A DNA stretch of 64,000 nt from Verrucomicrobiota bacterium (GCA_018240025.1 JAFEGM010000046.1:1-64000); one strand, 5' to 3'. Shown: positions 11,323 to 20,047, counted from the first letter of the stretch. The notes: a model not told the origin generated them from the sequence alone. A program made the numbers and translations.

Positions 11323-12219
11323 TTACGCCTTCTGCAGCAGGGCCCAGAGCGGGCGGTGTGCGGCCACGAAGTGCTCGGGAGTGAGCGCCTTCACCTCGAA
11401 CCAGCGTGCCTCCGCGATGTCGTCGGCGGCCTCGGGACGGCCGCTGAGGTAGGTCGCGCGGAAGAGCAGCGTCTTGATCTTGTCGACCTCGTTGCGGTAG
11501 CGCCAGTCGTCGATCAGCGCGCTGCCCACGTAGATCGGATCCGAAATCTCGACCCCGCATTCCTCCTGCACCTCGCGGCGCGCATCGGCCTCGAAGCTGG
11601 GCGAACCGGGATCGGCAAATCCGCCGAAGAAGCGGTGCTCCTTCTCGTGCGGCTTGCGTGCCAGCAGGAGCTTGGTGCCGTCGGCGTTGTAGATGGCCAC
11701 ATCGACCGTCGGGAAGCACTTCGGGTACTGATTGAAGGCGGCGAAGACCACCCCGGCGCGGAAGTCGGCGCTGGCCTTGGCGCGTCGGCTGGCCTCGCGT
11801 CGCAGCTCGGTGCCGCTGACGAACAGCTCCTGCTCGCGCTCCATTTCGACCGTGCGGTGCTTCCCGGTGTACAGGCTGACGAAGCTGGCGCGACCGCCGT
11901 AGAGCGTAAAGGTGGCCGTGGGATAGGCGTCGTGCAGGATCTGGTCGAGCTTGCGGCTCCAGTCGGCGTCGTCCGGCACGTCCTTGAGGAACAGGACCGT
12001 CACGTCCGGGAAGGCGTCCAGGATCATCTGCTTGCGGCTCTCGAAATCGAGCGGGTTGTTTCGCGTGACCAGCGTGGGCGAGAGGCCGAGGACAATGACG
12101 GTGATCGGGTGCCGCTCCCGCACGCTGCGGATCAGCTCGAGGTGGGCTTCGTGCAGATGCGGGACCTGGAAGCGTCCGACAATGACGCCGGCGTCGGTGC
12201 GGTCGGTTTTCTCCTTCAT
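11323..12219 (-). CDS. nadM: Bifunctional NMN adenylyltransferase / Nudix hydrolase (NadM-Nudix)
   Basis: A 298-residue protein from the ATG at 12219 (MKEKTDRT). The N-terminal nucleotidyltransferase domain has GRFQVPHLHEAHLELI, containing the HxxH ATP-binding motif, and ends with an ELFVSGTELRRE segment equivalent to the ISGTxLR motif; it converts NMN and ATP to NAD. The C-terminal Nudix domain (from about residue 165) has GGFADPGSPSFEADARREVQ followed by EECGV. This domain order matches the NadM-Nudix fusions known in cyanobacteria and Francisella, whose Nudix part hydrolyses ADP-ribose. It is the promoter-proximal gene before nadV. Confidence 0.92.
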   Translation of the reverse strand: MKEKTDRTDAGVIVGRFQVPHLHEAHLELIRSVRERHPITVIVLGLSPTLVTRNNPLDFESRKQMILDAFPDVTVLFLKDVPDDADWSRKLDQILHDAYPTATFTLYGGRASFVSLYTGKHRTVEMEREQELFVSGTELRREASRRAKASADFRAGVVFAAFNQYPKCFPTVDVAIYNADGTKLLLARKPHEKEHRFFGGFADPGSPSFEADARREVQEECGVEISDPIYVGSALIDDWRYRNEVDKIKTLLFRATYLSGRPEAADDIAEARWFEVKALTPEHFVAAHRPLWALLQKA

Positions 12220-12374
12220 GGCGGTGGCGGTGTTCCTAACAGGATGGGGTTGGCTTGGGGAGCGGAGTTTCAGCGGCTCCACTGCTGGCTATTTAATGTC
12301 TTTTCGACACCAAACAAGCCCCGGATGCAATTTTCGTGCGCGGCTCCGTCGTCTGCGCCCACGTGGCCGCCGCG

Positions 12375-12872
12375 TCAGACCAGTCCGGCGAAGGAGTCCA
12401 ACAGATAGGCCTCCTTGGCCGAGGCCTCGCGCGCCGAGTGCAGAAACCGACGCCAAGCCTGCTGCTCGTGCCAGACGACTCCGAGTTCCCAGACACAAAA
12501 GGTGCCGCGATGCGGCGTGGCGAAGGTGAAGGCGCGGAACTCGGCGCCCGGGTGATCGAGGGCGAAGACCGATTCCCAAAGTTCGTTCTCGTTCCGCCAG
12601 GTACAGGGCAGCAGAAAGTAGAAGTCGCCCCCGCCGCAGCGATGGAGGACGACGAACCCCAGATCGCCGGCCCAGGCGTCCGCGATTTCCGGGCGGGTCA
12701 GAAAGGCGCGCGCCTGAGCTTGGATCTCCCCCGGCACAGGCGCCTCGGCCGGCGCGAGGTCATACCACTTGAGGCAGGCCTGCGGCAGCCGGAGCAGCGG
12801 GCCAGGGATGACCTGCTTGTCGCGGTGGCGGTAGGCCGGCGCCACCTGGCCGAGAGATTCGAGCGCGGTCAT
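12375..12872 (-). CDS. Hypothetical protein
   Basis: A 165-residue soluble protein from the ATG at 12872. There is no signal peptide or membrane segment. Visible features are a segment rich in aromatic residues (FVVLHRCGGGDFYFLLPCTW), a polar middle, and WELGVVWHEQQAWRRFLHS near the C-terminus. I do not recognise the family. It begins 40 bases after the stop of the GCS2-like ligase gene on the same strand and is likely co-transcribed with it, so a link to that ligase's product is possible but unproved. Confidence 0.7.
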   Translation of the reverse strand: MTALESLGQVAPAYRHRDKQVIPGPLLRLPQACLKWYDLAPAEAPVPGEIQAQARAFLTRPEIADAWAGDLGFVVLHRCGGGDFYFLLPCTWRNENELWESVFALDHPGAEFRAFTFATPHRGTFCVWELGVVWHEQQAWRRFLHSAREASAKEAYLLDSFAGLV

Positions 12873-12911
12873 CCGGGCAACAGTCCGCAGCGCAGCACCG
12901 CGCGTCTTCTC

Positions 12912-14024
12912 TTACTCCAGGCCGGCATTCGTCTCCGCCACGATGAAGTCCACCACTTGGCGCAGGTCGCGGCCCTTAAACCAGACTTCGAGCTGGCGGT
13001 CGGCGCCGGTGCCGTTGGTGAGGATGTGCTCGATGTGCTTCATCTCCTCGTGCGAGCCAAACTCGTTCACCTCGGTGGAGACGAACTCCAGGAGTTCGTG
13101 GATCAGGCTCTTGGTTTCGACCTCGATCTGTTTGCCGAAGTCGATCAACTTGCCCTCGATGCCGTAGCGCGAGGCGCGCCAGCGATTCTCGTCGATGAGG
13201 CGGCGCCGATAGACCCGAAAGGTCATGTTCTGGCGCATCAGCTTGAAGAGCTTGGCCACCACGGCCTGGATGACGGCGGCCAGCGCGATGGTGTCGTCGA
13301 CCCGCAGCTGCGCGTCGCACATGCGGAACTCCAGCGTGTCGAAGAACGGGTGCAAGCGGATGTCCCACCAGATCTTCTTGGCGTTGTCGATGCAGTTGGT
13401 TTTGACCAGCAGCTTGAGGTACTCCTCGTACTCGCTGAGCCCTTCGAAGGCGTCGGGAATGCCGGTGCGCGGGAAGCGCTCGAAGACCTTCACGCGGTAG
13501 CTCTTGAAGCCGGTGTTCAGGCCCAGCCAGAACGGCGAGTTGGTCGAGAGCGCGAAGATGTGCGGCAGGAAGTACCGCGCCATGTTCATGACCTGGATGG
13601 CGATCTCGCGATCCGGGATGCCCACGTGCACGTGCAGGCCGAAGATCAGGTTGGCCCGGGCCACCTGTTGCATGTCCTGGACGAGTTCCTTGTAGCGCGG
13701 TCCGTCGGTGATCTGCTGGTCGAGCCAGTGGGAGAACGGATGCGTTCCCGCCGAGGCGATGCGCAGGCCGCTGCGCGCGGCCAGACCGGCGAGATCCCGC
13801 CGCAGCTTGGTCACCTGCTGGCGGGCGTCGCGCACGTCGTGACAGATGTCAGTGCCGACCTCGACCACCGACTGGTGCATCTCCGGCTTCACCCGTTCCT
13901 GGAGGACCATTTTGCCGTCCTCGATCATCTGTTGGATGTGCGAGCGCAGCTCCCGCGATTGCGGGTCGACGATCTGAAATTCTTCCTCGATGCCGAGGGT
14001 GAAGAGTTTGGCGGGGTCGCTCAT
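12912..14024 (-). CDS. Carboxylate-amine ligase, glutamate-cysteine ligase 2 (YbdK) family
   Basis: A 370-residue protein. It starts with FTLGIEEEFQIVDPQSREL, the classic opening of the GCS2/YbdK family, and carries CHDVRDAR, AGTHPFSHW, FGLHVHVGIPD, WWDIRLHPFFDTLEFRMCDA and ENRWRASRYGIEG. The acidic metal-binding strands of the glutamine-synthetase-like fold are intact. Family members use ATP to join a carboxylate to an amine; E. coli YbdK has weak glutamate-cysteine ligase activity, and the true substrates of most members are unknown. The gene lies downstream of an ATP-grasp gene (gap 160 bases) on the same strand, a pairing found in many bacteria and thought to make small amide-linked metabolites or peptide tags. 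Confidence 0.9.
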   Translation of the reverse strand: MSDPAKLFTLGIEEEFQIVDPQSRELRSHIQQMIEDGKMVLQERVKPEMHQSVVEVGTDICHDVRDARQQVTKLRRDLAGLAARSGLRIASAGTHPFSHWLDQQITDGPRYKELVQDMQQVARANLIFGLHVHVGIPDREIAIQVMNMARYFLPHIFALSTNSPFWLGLNTGFKSYRVKVFERFPRTGIPDAFEGLSEYEEYLKLLVKTNCIDNAKKIWWDIRLHPFFDTLEFRMCDAQLRVDDTIALAAVIQAVVAKLFKLMRQNMTFRVYRRRLIDENRWRASRYGIEGKLIDFGKQIEVETKSLIHELLEFVSTEVNEFGSHEEMKHIEHILTNGTGADRQLEVWFKGRDLRQVVDFIVAETNAGLE

Positions 14025-14184
14025 ACAGAGAAAAAATTCAGGTCCCGAGCATCAAGAACCAAAGCGCGGCAGGGGACAAGGAAGAAGGAGTCGGGGCGCC
14101 AGACCGCGCCGGCGTATCGGCCGGGAACGGTGGCGACGCCCTGCGCCCACTTCCTTTCGGGGAGTTGGAATGCGCCGGATCGGC

Positions 14185-15147
14185 TCAGGCGTAGGTGCCC
14201 AAGTCCTTGTTCGCGCAGCTGGCGTGCAGGAACTTGCCCCAGGTGCAGTTGTTGCGGCCGGGGACGTGCTCGAGCGCCTTGCGGATGGCCATGTTGGCCG
14301 CGGCTTCCACCACCCACTCGAAGTTGACCTTGCCGACCGAGGAGACCTCCGCGTCGGGGGCCGGATTGCAGAAGTCGATGGCGAGCGGCACTCCGTCGCG
14401 GACGGCGAATTCGACCGTATTGAAATCGTAACCGAGGAACTGATTCAGCTTCAGCACGTCGTTCTCGATCCGCTCCAGCAACGCGCCGGAGGGCGAGAAG
14501 CTGGCCTGGTAGCGCAGGTGGTGCGGGTTGCGCGGCTCGTAGGGCATGATCCGCACGTGGCGGCCGTCGATGCAGTAGCAGCGGTAGTACTCCTGGAAGA
14601 TGACCTCCTCCTGCAGCATCATGACCAGCTGGCCGGTCTCGTTGTAGGCTTTGAAGAACTCGTCCGGGCCGGTCAGCTTGTAGACGTTCTTCCAGCCGCC
14701 GCCGGCGAAGGGCTTGAAATAGGCCGGCCAGCCCACGTAGTCGAAGATCGCCTCCCAGTTGAGCGGGTAGGCCAGGTTGCGGAAGGAATTCGAATTCGTG
14801 TCCGGCGGATTCTGGTTCGAGGGCAACAGGACCGTGCGCGGCACGGCCACCCCGATCTTGGTCGCGAGGGCGTTGTTGAAGAATTTCTCGTCCGCGCTCC
14901 ACCAGAACGGGTTGTTGATCACCGCCGTGCCGGTCAGGGCGGCATTCTTCAGCCAGCCGCGGTAGAACGGCACGTCCTGCGAAATCCGGTCGATGACCAC
15001 GTCGTAGCCGCAGGGTTCGCCCTGCACGACGCGGTCGATGCGGACGAATTCGGCATGGATCCCGGCGATGCCCTTGTTGTTGACCCGATCGACGAAAGCC
15101 GCCGGGAAGGAGTTTTCCTGACCAAAGAGAATACCGATCTTTTTCAT
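14185..15147 (-). CDS. ATP-grasp ligase associated with GCS2-like ligase
   Basis: A 320-residue protein from the ATG at 15147 (MKKIGILFGQENSFPAAFVDRVN). The N-terminal part resembles an ATP-grasp pre-domain. Central segments are WPAYFKPFAGGGWKNVYKL (a lysine and glycine-rich loop of the ATP-binding site), LQEEVIFQEYYRCYCIDGRHV (acidic ATP-binding strand) and YDFNTVEFAVRDGVPLAIDF followed by CNPAPDAE (metal-binding Glu/Asn region). These match the ATP-grasp fold, which forms amide or peptide bonds through acyl-phosphates. It is probably the first gene of a small operon with the GCS2-like ligase. The substrates cannot be read from the sequence. Confidence 0.85.
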   Translation of the reverse strand: MKKIGILFGQENSFPAAFVDRVNNKGIAGIHAEFVRIDRVVQGEPCGYDVVIDRISQDVPFYRGWLKNAALTGTAVINNPFWWSADEKFFNNALATKIGVAVPRTVLLPSNQNPPDTNSNSFRNLAYPLNWEAIFDYVGWPAYFKPFAGGGWKNVYKLTGPDEFFKAYNETGQLVMMLQEEVIFQEYYRCYCIDGRHVRIMPYEPRNPHHLRYQASFSPSGALLERIENDVLKLNQFLGYDFNTVEFAVRDGVPLAIDFCNPAPDAEVSSVGKVNFEWVVEAAANMAIRKALEHVPGRNNCTWGKFLHASCANKDLGTYA

Positions 15148-15251
15148 CGCGAGGGAGTTTAGGGGTGCGCTCTGCTGTAGCGTTCACCCGCCAGCGAGGC
15201 AAGCTTGGAGGCGCCCCGCCGGCTGAACTTCCTCGGTTGCAATTTCGCCGC

Positions 15252-16811
15252 CTAGCGTTCGGACGGGACGATGACGAAGCTGCGGGCGCGACCGCGGATG
15301 ACCTGCAGCATCACATCGCCCCCGCCCCGTGCCGCCATGGTGGCCGCCTCGCGGAATTCGTCCGGGCTGCTGACCGGCTGCTGATTGACCTCCTCGATGA
15401 CATCGCCCTCGCGCAAATAGGCCGCCGCATTCGATTCGCGCGCAACGCCCCGCACCACCACGCCGCGGATGTTGCCGGGCAGGTTCATTTGCTGGGCCAC
15501 GCGGCCGGTCAGTTCGGTCACCTCGATGCCGGCGAGCGGATTGCCCTGGTCCAGCGGAGCCGATTTCCCCGAGCCCGAGCCGCCCGAGGGCGGTCCCGGC
15601 TGCTGCGGCCGCGGCCGGGGCTGGAACGGCGAGCCCGGTTGACCGGGGTTGGCCTGCGCCAGGCCCTCTGCCGGCACTTCCTTGATGGAAGCACTCACCG
15701 TCATCGGCTTGCCGTCGCGCACCAACTCGATGGGCACGTTCTTGTCGATCTCCGTCTCGGCGATGCGGTTGCGCAGCGCCATGATGTCCTTCACGGCGCG
15801 GTCGTTGAATTTCACGATCACGTCGCCGGGCTTGATTCCGGCTGCCTCGGCCGGCGAATTCGGAGTCACCTCGGCCACGCGCACCCCGGGCTGGTCGTTG
15901 CCGGCCGGCCGGTTGTCGGCCGAGACGCCCAGATACCCGCGGATGACGCGTCCATTCTTCAGCACGCTCTCCAGAATGCGGCGGACCACGGCCGACGGGA
16001 TGGCGAAGCCGATGCCCACGGAGCCGCCCGTCTGAGAGTAGATCATCGTATTGATGCCGACGAGTTCGCCGCGCACCGAAACGAGCGGGCCGCCCGAATT
16101 GCCCGGATTGATGGCCGCGTCGGTCTGCAGGAACTCGGCCCCGTTCTCGCTCGTGCGCCGGCCCTTGGCGCTGATGATGCCCTGGGTCAGCGTTTCATCG
16201 AGGCCGAAGGGATTGCCCACCGCGAAGACCATTTCGCCGACCTCCACCTGGTCGGAATCGCCGAAGGGCAGCGGCTTCAGATCGCCGGCATCGACCTTCA
16301 GAATGGCCAGATCGTTGTTCGGGGCGGTGCCGATGACCCGGGCGGGCAGTTCGCGACCGTCATGCAGGTGGACGCGGATCTGGTCCATGCCCTCGATGAC
16401 GTGGTTATTGGTCACGATGTGGCCTTCCTTGGAAACAATCGCCCCGGAGCCGAGCGAAGACTGCGGCCGGTTCTGCCGCGGATCGAGCCGGCTGAAGAGC
16501 TCCGCCCAGGGATCGGCCGGGCGCTGACGCACGTTGCGCTGTGTGGCGATGCTGACGACCGAGGGGATGACCGCAGCCGCCAGCTTGATCTGCTGCCTGC
16601 TCATGGCCGCCAGGATGTCGACATCCTTGACGTCGATCGCCGGCTCCTTGGCCGGGGTGAACTTCTCCGGCACCCGCTTTCCGCCCGCGCTGCTCGTGGG
16701 CGTGCCGAAGCCCCAGGTGTCGCCATCGCGCCGGGTTTTCCAGAGATAGAGCGCCGAGACTGCCGACGAGAGCAGGAAGACGAAGAGGATGAACTGAAGG
16801 AAACGTTTCAT
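15252..16811 (-). CDS. HtrA/DegP-family periplasmic serine protease with two PDZ domains
   Basis: A 519-residue protein from the ATG at 16811 (MKRFLQFILFVFLLSSAVSALYLW), which gives an N-terminal membrane anchor or signal sequence. The trypsin-like domain has the triad in TNNHVIEG (His), NNDLAILK (Asp) and INPGNSGGPL (Ser), plus GSGAIVSKEGHIV and VFAVGNPFGLDETLTQGIIS. The first PDZ domain follows IRGYLGVSADNR; the second lies after a Pro/Gly/Gln-rich linker, in the C-terminal 120 residues (AYLREGDVIEEVNQQPV). Such proteins degrade or refold damaged envelope proteins. It diverges from lipA, with 171 bases between the two starts. Confidence 0.93.
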   Translation of the reverse strand: MKRFLQFILFVFLLSSAVSALYLWKTRRDGDTWGFGTPTSSAGGKRVPEKFTPAKEPAIDVKDVDILAAMSRQQIKLAAAVIPSVVSIATQRNVRQRPADPWAELFSRLDPRQNRPQSSLGSGAIVSKEGHIVTNNHVIEGMDQIRVHLHDGRELPARVIGTAPNNDLAILKVDAGDLKPLPFGDSDQVEVGEMVFAVGNPFGLDETLTQGIISAKGRRTSENGAEFLQTDAAINPGNSGGPLVSVRGELVGINTMIYSQTGGSVGIGFAIPSAVVRRILESVLKNGRVIRGYLGVSADNRPAGNDQPGVRVAEVTPNSPAEAAGIKPGDVIVKFNDRAVKDIMALRNRIAETEIDKNVPIELVRDGKPMTVSASIKEVPAEGLAQANPGQPGSPFQPRPRPQQPGPPSGGSGSGKSAPLDQGNPLAGIEVTELTGRVAQQMNLPGNIRGVVVRGVARESNAAAYLREGDVIEEVNQQPVSSPDEFREAATMAARGGGDVMLQVIRGRARSFVIVPSER

Positions 16812-16982
16812 GACTTGCAGCCGGGGTTGGACAGCGATTCGGGCGGGAAGTTGGCCCCGGACGGGCAATTTTGCACGTTCGGGGGGCAAGGCAGGCGGAA
16901 TTCAGGAGCGCGCTGACGGATTTCCCGCCCCAGAGACGCGCAATTCGCATGCCGGCGGGCGGATTTCAGCCTAGCATCCGCC

Positions 16983-17873
16983 ATGTCCGTCCGCCCGCCC
17001 AAGATCGATCCCGAGCTGCACCAGGAGCGCAAGCCGGACTGGATCAAGGTCCGTCTGCCGTCCAATCCGGTCTTCTTCTCCACCAAGGCGCTGGTCGCCG
17101 ATCTGAAGCTGCACACGGTCTGCGAAAGCGCCCAGTGCCCGAACCGCTGGGAATGCTGGAGCGGCGGCACGGCCACGTTCATGATCGCCGGCGACCGCTG
17201 CACCCGCGCCTGCGGTTTCTGCGCGGTCACCACGGCCAAGCCCTTCGCGCTTGAAGCCGACGAGCCGGAGCGCGTGGCGGAGGCGACGCGTCGCATGGCG
17301 CTCAAGCACGTGGTCATCACGGCGGTGGCGCGCGACGATCTGGCCGATGGCGGCGCCGATCATTTCCGCCGCACCATCCTGGCGGTGAAGGCGGCGGTGC
17401 CGGGCATCGTGGTCGAGATCCTGACGCCCGATTTCCACGCTCGCGAGGAGGCGATTTCCATCGTCCTGCAGGCCGATCCGCACATCTTCAATCACAACCT
17501 CGAGACGGTGGAGCGGCTCACCCCGCTGGTTCGCTCAAGGGCGAAGTACCGCACCTCGCTGGAAATGCTGGCCACCGTGAAGCGCCTGCGTCCGGACGTG
17601 GTGACCAAGAGCGGTCTGATGCTCGGCCTCGGTGAGACCGAGGAGGAGCTCTTCACCGCCATGGACGACCTGCGCGCCTCCGGGGTGCAGAATCTGACGC
17701 TGGGGCAGTATCTGCGCCCGACGCCGCAGCACTTGCCGGTCGTCGCCTACATCGCCCCCGGCGAGTTCGAGCGCTACGGCGAGGTCGCCCGCGAGAAGGG
17801 CTTCGAATACGTGGCCAGCGGCCCGCTGGTGCGTTCGTCCTATCACGCGGCCGACTACTCCGCGGCGAAGTGA
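16983..17873 (+). CDS. lipA: Lipoyl synthase
   Basis: A 296-residue radical-SAM enzyme that inserts two sulphurs into octanoyl groups on lipoyl domains. The auxiliary cluster motif is CESAQCPNRWEC (CX4CX5C, near residue 47) and the radical-SAM cluster motif is CTRACGFC (CX3CX2C, near 76). The C-terminal RSSYHA segment holds the serine that ligates the auxiliary cluster. TLGQYLRPTPQHLPV is also diagnostic. Length and start are typical. No lipB is adjacent. The stop codon TGA at 17871 is itself the first base triplet of a short repeat. Confidence 0.97.
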   Translation: MSVRPPKIDPELHQERKPDWIKVRLPSNPVFFSTKALVADLKLHTVCESAQCPNRWECWSGGTATFMIAGDRCTRACGFCAVTTAKPFALEADEPERVAEATRRMALKHVVITAVARDDLADGGADHFRRTILAVKAAVPGIVVEILTPDFHAREEAISIVLQADPHIFNHNLETVERLTPLVRSRAKYRTSLEMLATVKRLRPDVVTKSGLMLGLGETEEELFTAMDDLRASGVQNLTLGQYLRPTPQHLPVVAYIAPGEFERYGEVAREKGFEYVASGPLVRSSYHAADYSAAK

Positions 17874-17910
17874 GCCTCGCTGAGCCTCGCTGAGCCTCGC
17901 CGAGGCTCGG
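17871..17910. repeat. Three 10-bp direct repeats with an inverted copy after lipA
   Basis: TGAGCCTCGC occurs three times in tandem (17871-17900), starting on the lipA stop codon, and is followed by the inverted word CGAGGCTC, so 17892-17899 can pair with 17901-17908. It may act as an RNA hairpin at the lipA 3' end, but there is no T-run. Confidence 0.7.
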
Positions 17911-17915
17911 CATAG

Positions 17916-18074
17916 GCGATAGGAAATAGGCGATAGGCAATAGAAGGTTCAGCTCTACCGCGCAGGGCTGCCCGCTCTATCGCCTATCGCCTATCGCCTA
18001 TCGCCTATCGCCTATCGCCTATCGCCTATCGCCTATCGCCTATCGCCTATCGCCTACCGCCTATCGCCTATTGC
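17916..18074. repeat. Heptamer tandem repeat CTATCGC with inverted block
   Basis: Fourteen tandem 7-bp units run from 17977 to 18074: mostly CTATCGC, with CTACCGC as unit 12 and CTATTGC as unit 14. Upstream, four inverted units (GCGATAG, GAAATAG, GCGATAG, GCAATAG) occupy 17916-17943. The blocks are separated by 33 bases and could form a 28-bp stem. The element fills the space between lipA and a glycosyltransferase gene; no gene is visible inside it. Confidence 0.95.
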
Positions 18075-18156
18075 TTAATGCCTCACCCCGGGAGCGGGGC
18101 GCCGGCGCACGATTTGTGCTTCGTTCGGGTCCGGGATGTGAAATTCTCGGACCCCG

Positions 18157-18822
18157 ATGGAACTTGTCGCTCTCATTCCCGCCTACCGCGAGGAACGCTA
18201 CATCGCCGACGTGGTGCAGCGGTGCCGCGCGCAGGTCGGGAGAGTGCTGGTGGTCGACGACGGCTCGGGCGATCGCACCGGGGAACTGGCCGCGCAGGCG
18301 GGGGCCGAGTTGCTCCGGCACGACGTCAACAAGGGCAAGGGCGCGGCCATCAAGACCGGGCTGCGCCATCTGGTAGCCGACGGGGTCGAGTGGATCATGC
18401 TGCTCGATGGCGACGGTCAGCATCTGCCCGAGGAAATCGCCCGCTTCCGCGCGGCAGCCGAGGCTGAGCCGGACGTGCGGCTGTGGCTGGGCAATCGCAT
18501 GGCCGACACGACCCGCATGCCGGCCATCCGGCGGGCGACCAATCGCTTCATGTCGTGGCTGCTCAGCCGCGTCTGCCGTCAGCGCATTCCGGATTCCCAA
18601 TGCGGCTTCCGCCTCGTCCACCGGACGATCGCCCCGCGGCTGGAATGCGAAACCACGGGCTTCGACTACGAGAGCGAGATGCTCATCCGCCTCTCGCGCG
18701 AGGGCGAACGCATCGGCGCCGTGCCGGTCACGACGGTCTATCGCGACGAAGTCAGCAGCATCCGCCCGGCCGCCGACACGGTGAAGTTCTTCCGCCTCAT
18801 CTTCCGTTACTGGGGGAAGTGA
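18157..18822 (+). CDS. Family 2 glycosyltransferase (dolichyl-phosphate mannose synthase-like)
   Basis: A 221-residue GT-A protein without membrane helices. It has LIPAYREERYI at the N-terminus, VLVVDDGSGDRT, NKGKGAAIKTGL and LLDGDGQHLPEEI with the metal-binding DGD, then IPDSQCGFRLVHR and TGFDYESEMLIRL. These match the short DPM1/GtrB-like glycosyltransferases that transfer sugars from nucleotide donors to polyprenyl phosphate or another acceptor. The sugar and acceptor are unknown. It is preceded by the heptamer repeat and converges on a YeaQ-type gene. Confidence 0.88.
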   Translation: MELVALIPAYREERYIADVVQRCRAQVGRVLVVDDGSGDRTGELAAQAGAELLRHDVNKGKGAAIKTGLRHLVADGVEWIMLLDGDGQHLPEEIARFRAAAEAEPDVRLWLGNRMADTTRMPAIRRATNRFMSWLLSRVCRQRIPDSQCGFRLVHRTIAPRLECETTGFDYESEMLIRLSREGERIGAVPVTTVYRDEVSSIRPAADTVKFFRLIFRYWGK

Positions 18823-18844
18823 GCGGGCGATATGGCCGGGCCGT

Positions 18845-19138
18845 TTACCGGGTCATCCGGAAGATCAGCAGCAGGATGATCGAGCCGATGACCGAGCCGA
18901 TGAAGCCGGTCACATCGCCTGGCTGGTAGAAGCCCAGGGCCTTGCCGGCAAAGAGCGCGACGAACGCGCCGGCGATGCCGAGGACGGACGTCATGAGACA
19001 GCCCATGGCGTCGCGGCCGGGCACGAGGAAGCGGGCGATGGCCCCGGCCAGGAGACCGACGATGAACGTGCCGATGATGCCCTTCGCGAAGGGCGAGACA
19101 CTATTGAGGATGGCGAGGAACTGCGGGTCGAGTTGCAT
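18845..19138 (-). CDS. GlsB/YeaQ/YmgE family stress-response membrane protein
   Basis: A 97-residue protein with three hydrophobic segments: GIIGTFIVGLLAGAIARFLV, MTSVLGIAGAFVALFAG and FIGSVIGSIILLLIF. The VGLLAGAIARFLVPGRD and GCLMTSVLGIAGAFV motifs are those of the transglycosylase-associated YeaQ family, often induced by envelope or general stress. No enzymatic activity is established for the family. The N-terminal extension (MQLDPQFLAILNSVSPFAK) is slightly longer than usual. Confidence 0.85.
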   Translation of the reverse strand: MQLDPQFLAILNSVSPFAKGIIGTFIVGLLAGAIARFLVPGRDAMGCLMTSVLGIAGAFVALFAGKALGFYQPGDVTGFIGSVIGSIILLLIFRMTR

Positions 19139-19204
19139 GGCTGGGCGGGTGGTGGGTCAGGGAATCAGAACGACCGCACGCTGGGTCGGTCAATGCGTTT
19201 CGCA

Positions 19205-20047
19205 TTAACCCAGTCCGACGGATGCCCAGACGCCGGCGACGAAGACGATTCCCACGAAGGCATTGCTCTTGAAAAACGCGTCGTTGATCGCGCCGAGGTC
19301 CAGCTTCGCCGCGCTGCGATGTTCGTAGATCAGGGCGATCAGAACGAGGGCGAGGCTGCCGTAATACCAGGCGCCGAGTCCCGCCACCCAGCCGAAGGCG
19401 ATGAGCAGGAGGAACATGGCCGTGTGCAGCGCCACCGCCAGTCGAAGGCTTTGCGGAATGCCGAAGCGCACGACCATCGAACGCACCCCGGCGCCGCGGT
19501 CGAAGTCGTAATCCATGGTCGCATAGATGAGGTCGAAGCCCGCCACCCAGAGCAGCACGCCCGCGGCCAGGACGAGCGGCGCCCAGTCGAACGAGCCCCG
19601 CACGGCCAGCCAGGCGCCGACGGGCGCGACGGCCAGTGCGAGGCCAAGGAAGAGCTGCGTGTAATGCGTGAAGCGCTTGGTCAGCGAGTAGAAGAAGATG
19701 ATCAGCAGCGCGACCGGCGAGAGCGCGAAGCAGAGCGGGTTGATGAGCCAGCTGACGCCCACGAAAGCGGCCGCGCTGCCCACGACCAGCGCGGTGGCGC
19801 CGGCGCGGGACATCAGCTTGTGTCGGCCCGCGGTGCGCGGATTGCGCTGATCCATCTCCCAATCGGCCACCCGGTTGAAAGCCATGGCCGCGGTGCGGGC
19901 CGTGACCATGGCGGCCAGGATCAAACCGAAGATTCGCCAGCCGGGCAGCCCACGCGCCGCCACCAGCATCGAGCCAAGCGCGAACGGCAGCGCGAAGACG
20001 GTGTGCGAGAAGCGGATGAAGGTCAGCGCATTGCGCAGCGAAGCCAT
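19205..20047 (-). CDS. UbiA-family polyprenyltransferase (MqnP-like, quinone biosynthesis)
   Basis: A 280-residue integral membrane enzyme with about eight helices. The first aspartate-rich motif is AFNRVADWEMDQRNPRTAGR and the second is DLIYATMDYDFDRGAG; both bind the prenyl diphosphate through magnesium. The NRxxD form followed by NPRTA is typical of the UbiA-like proteins assigned to 4-hydroxybenzoate or futalosine-pathway menaquinone synthesis (MqnP). The quinone type cannot be decided here because no other ubi, men or mqn gene is in the window. It starts 7 bases after the stop of the lipoprotein gene, so the two form an operon. Confidence 0.85.
   Translation of the reverse strand: MASLRNALTFIRFSHTVFALPFALGSMLVAARGLPGWRIFGLILAAMVTARTAAMAFNRVADWEMDQRNPRTAGRHKLMSRAGATALVVGSAAAFVGVSWLINPLCFALSPVALLIIFFYSLTKRFTHYTQLFLGLALAVAPVGAWLAVRGSFDWAPLVLAAGVLLWVAGFDLIYATMDYDFDRGAGVRSMVVRFGIPQSLRLAVALHTAMFLLLIAFGWVAGLGAWYYGSLALVLIALIYEHRSAAKLDLGAINDAFFKSNAFVGIVFVAGVWASVGLG

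Noticed and set aside
17916-18074. The heptamer array as a CRISPR
   Set aside because: Units are contiguous 7-mers with no unique spacers and no cas genes are present.
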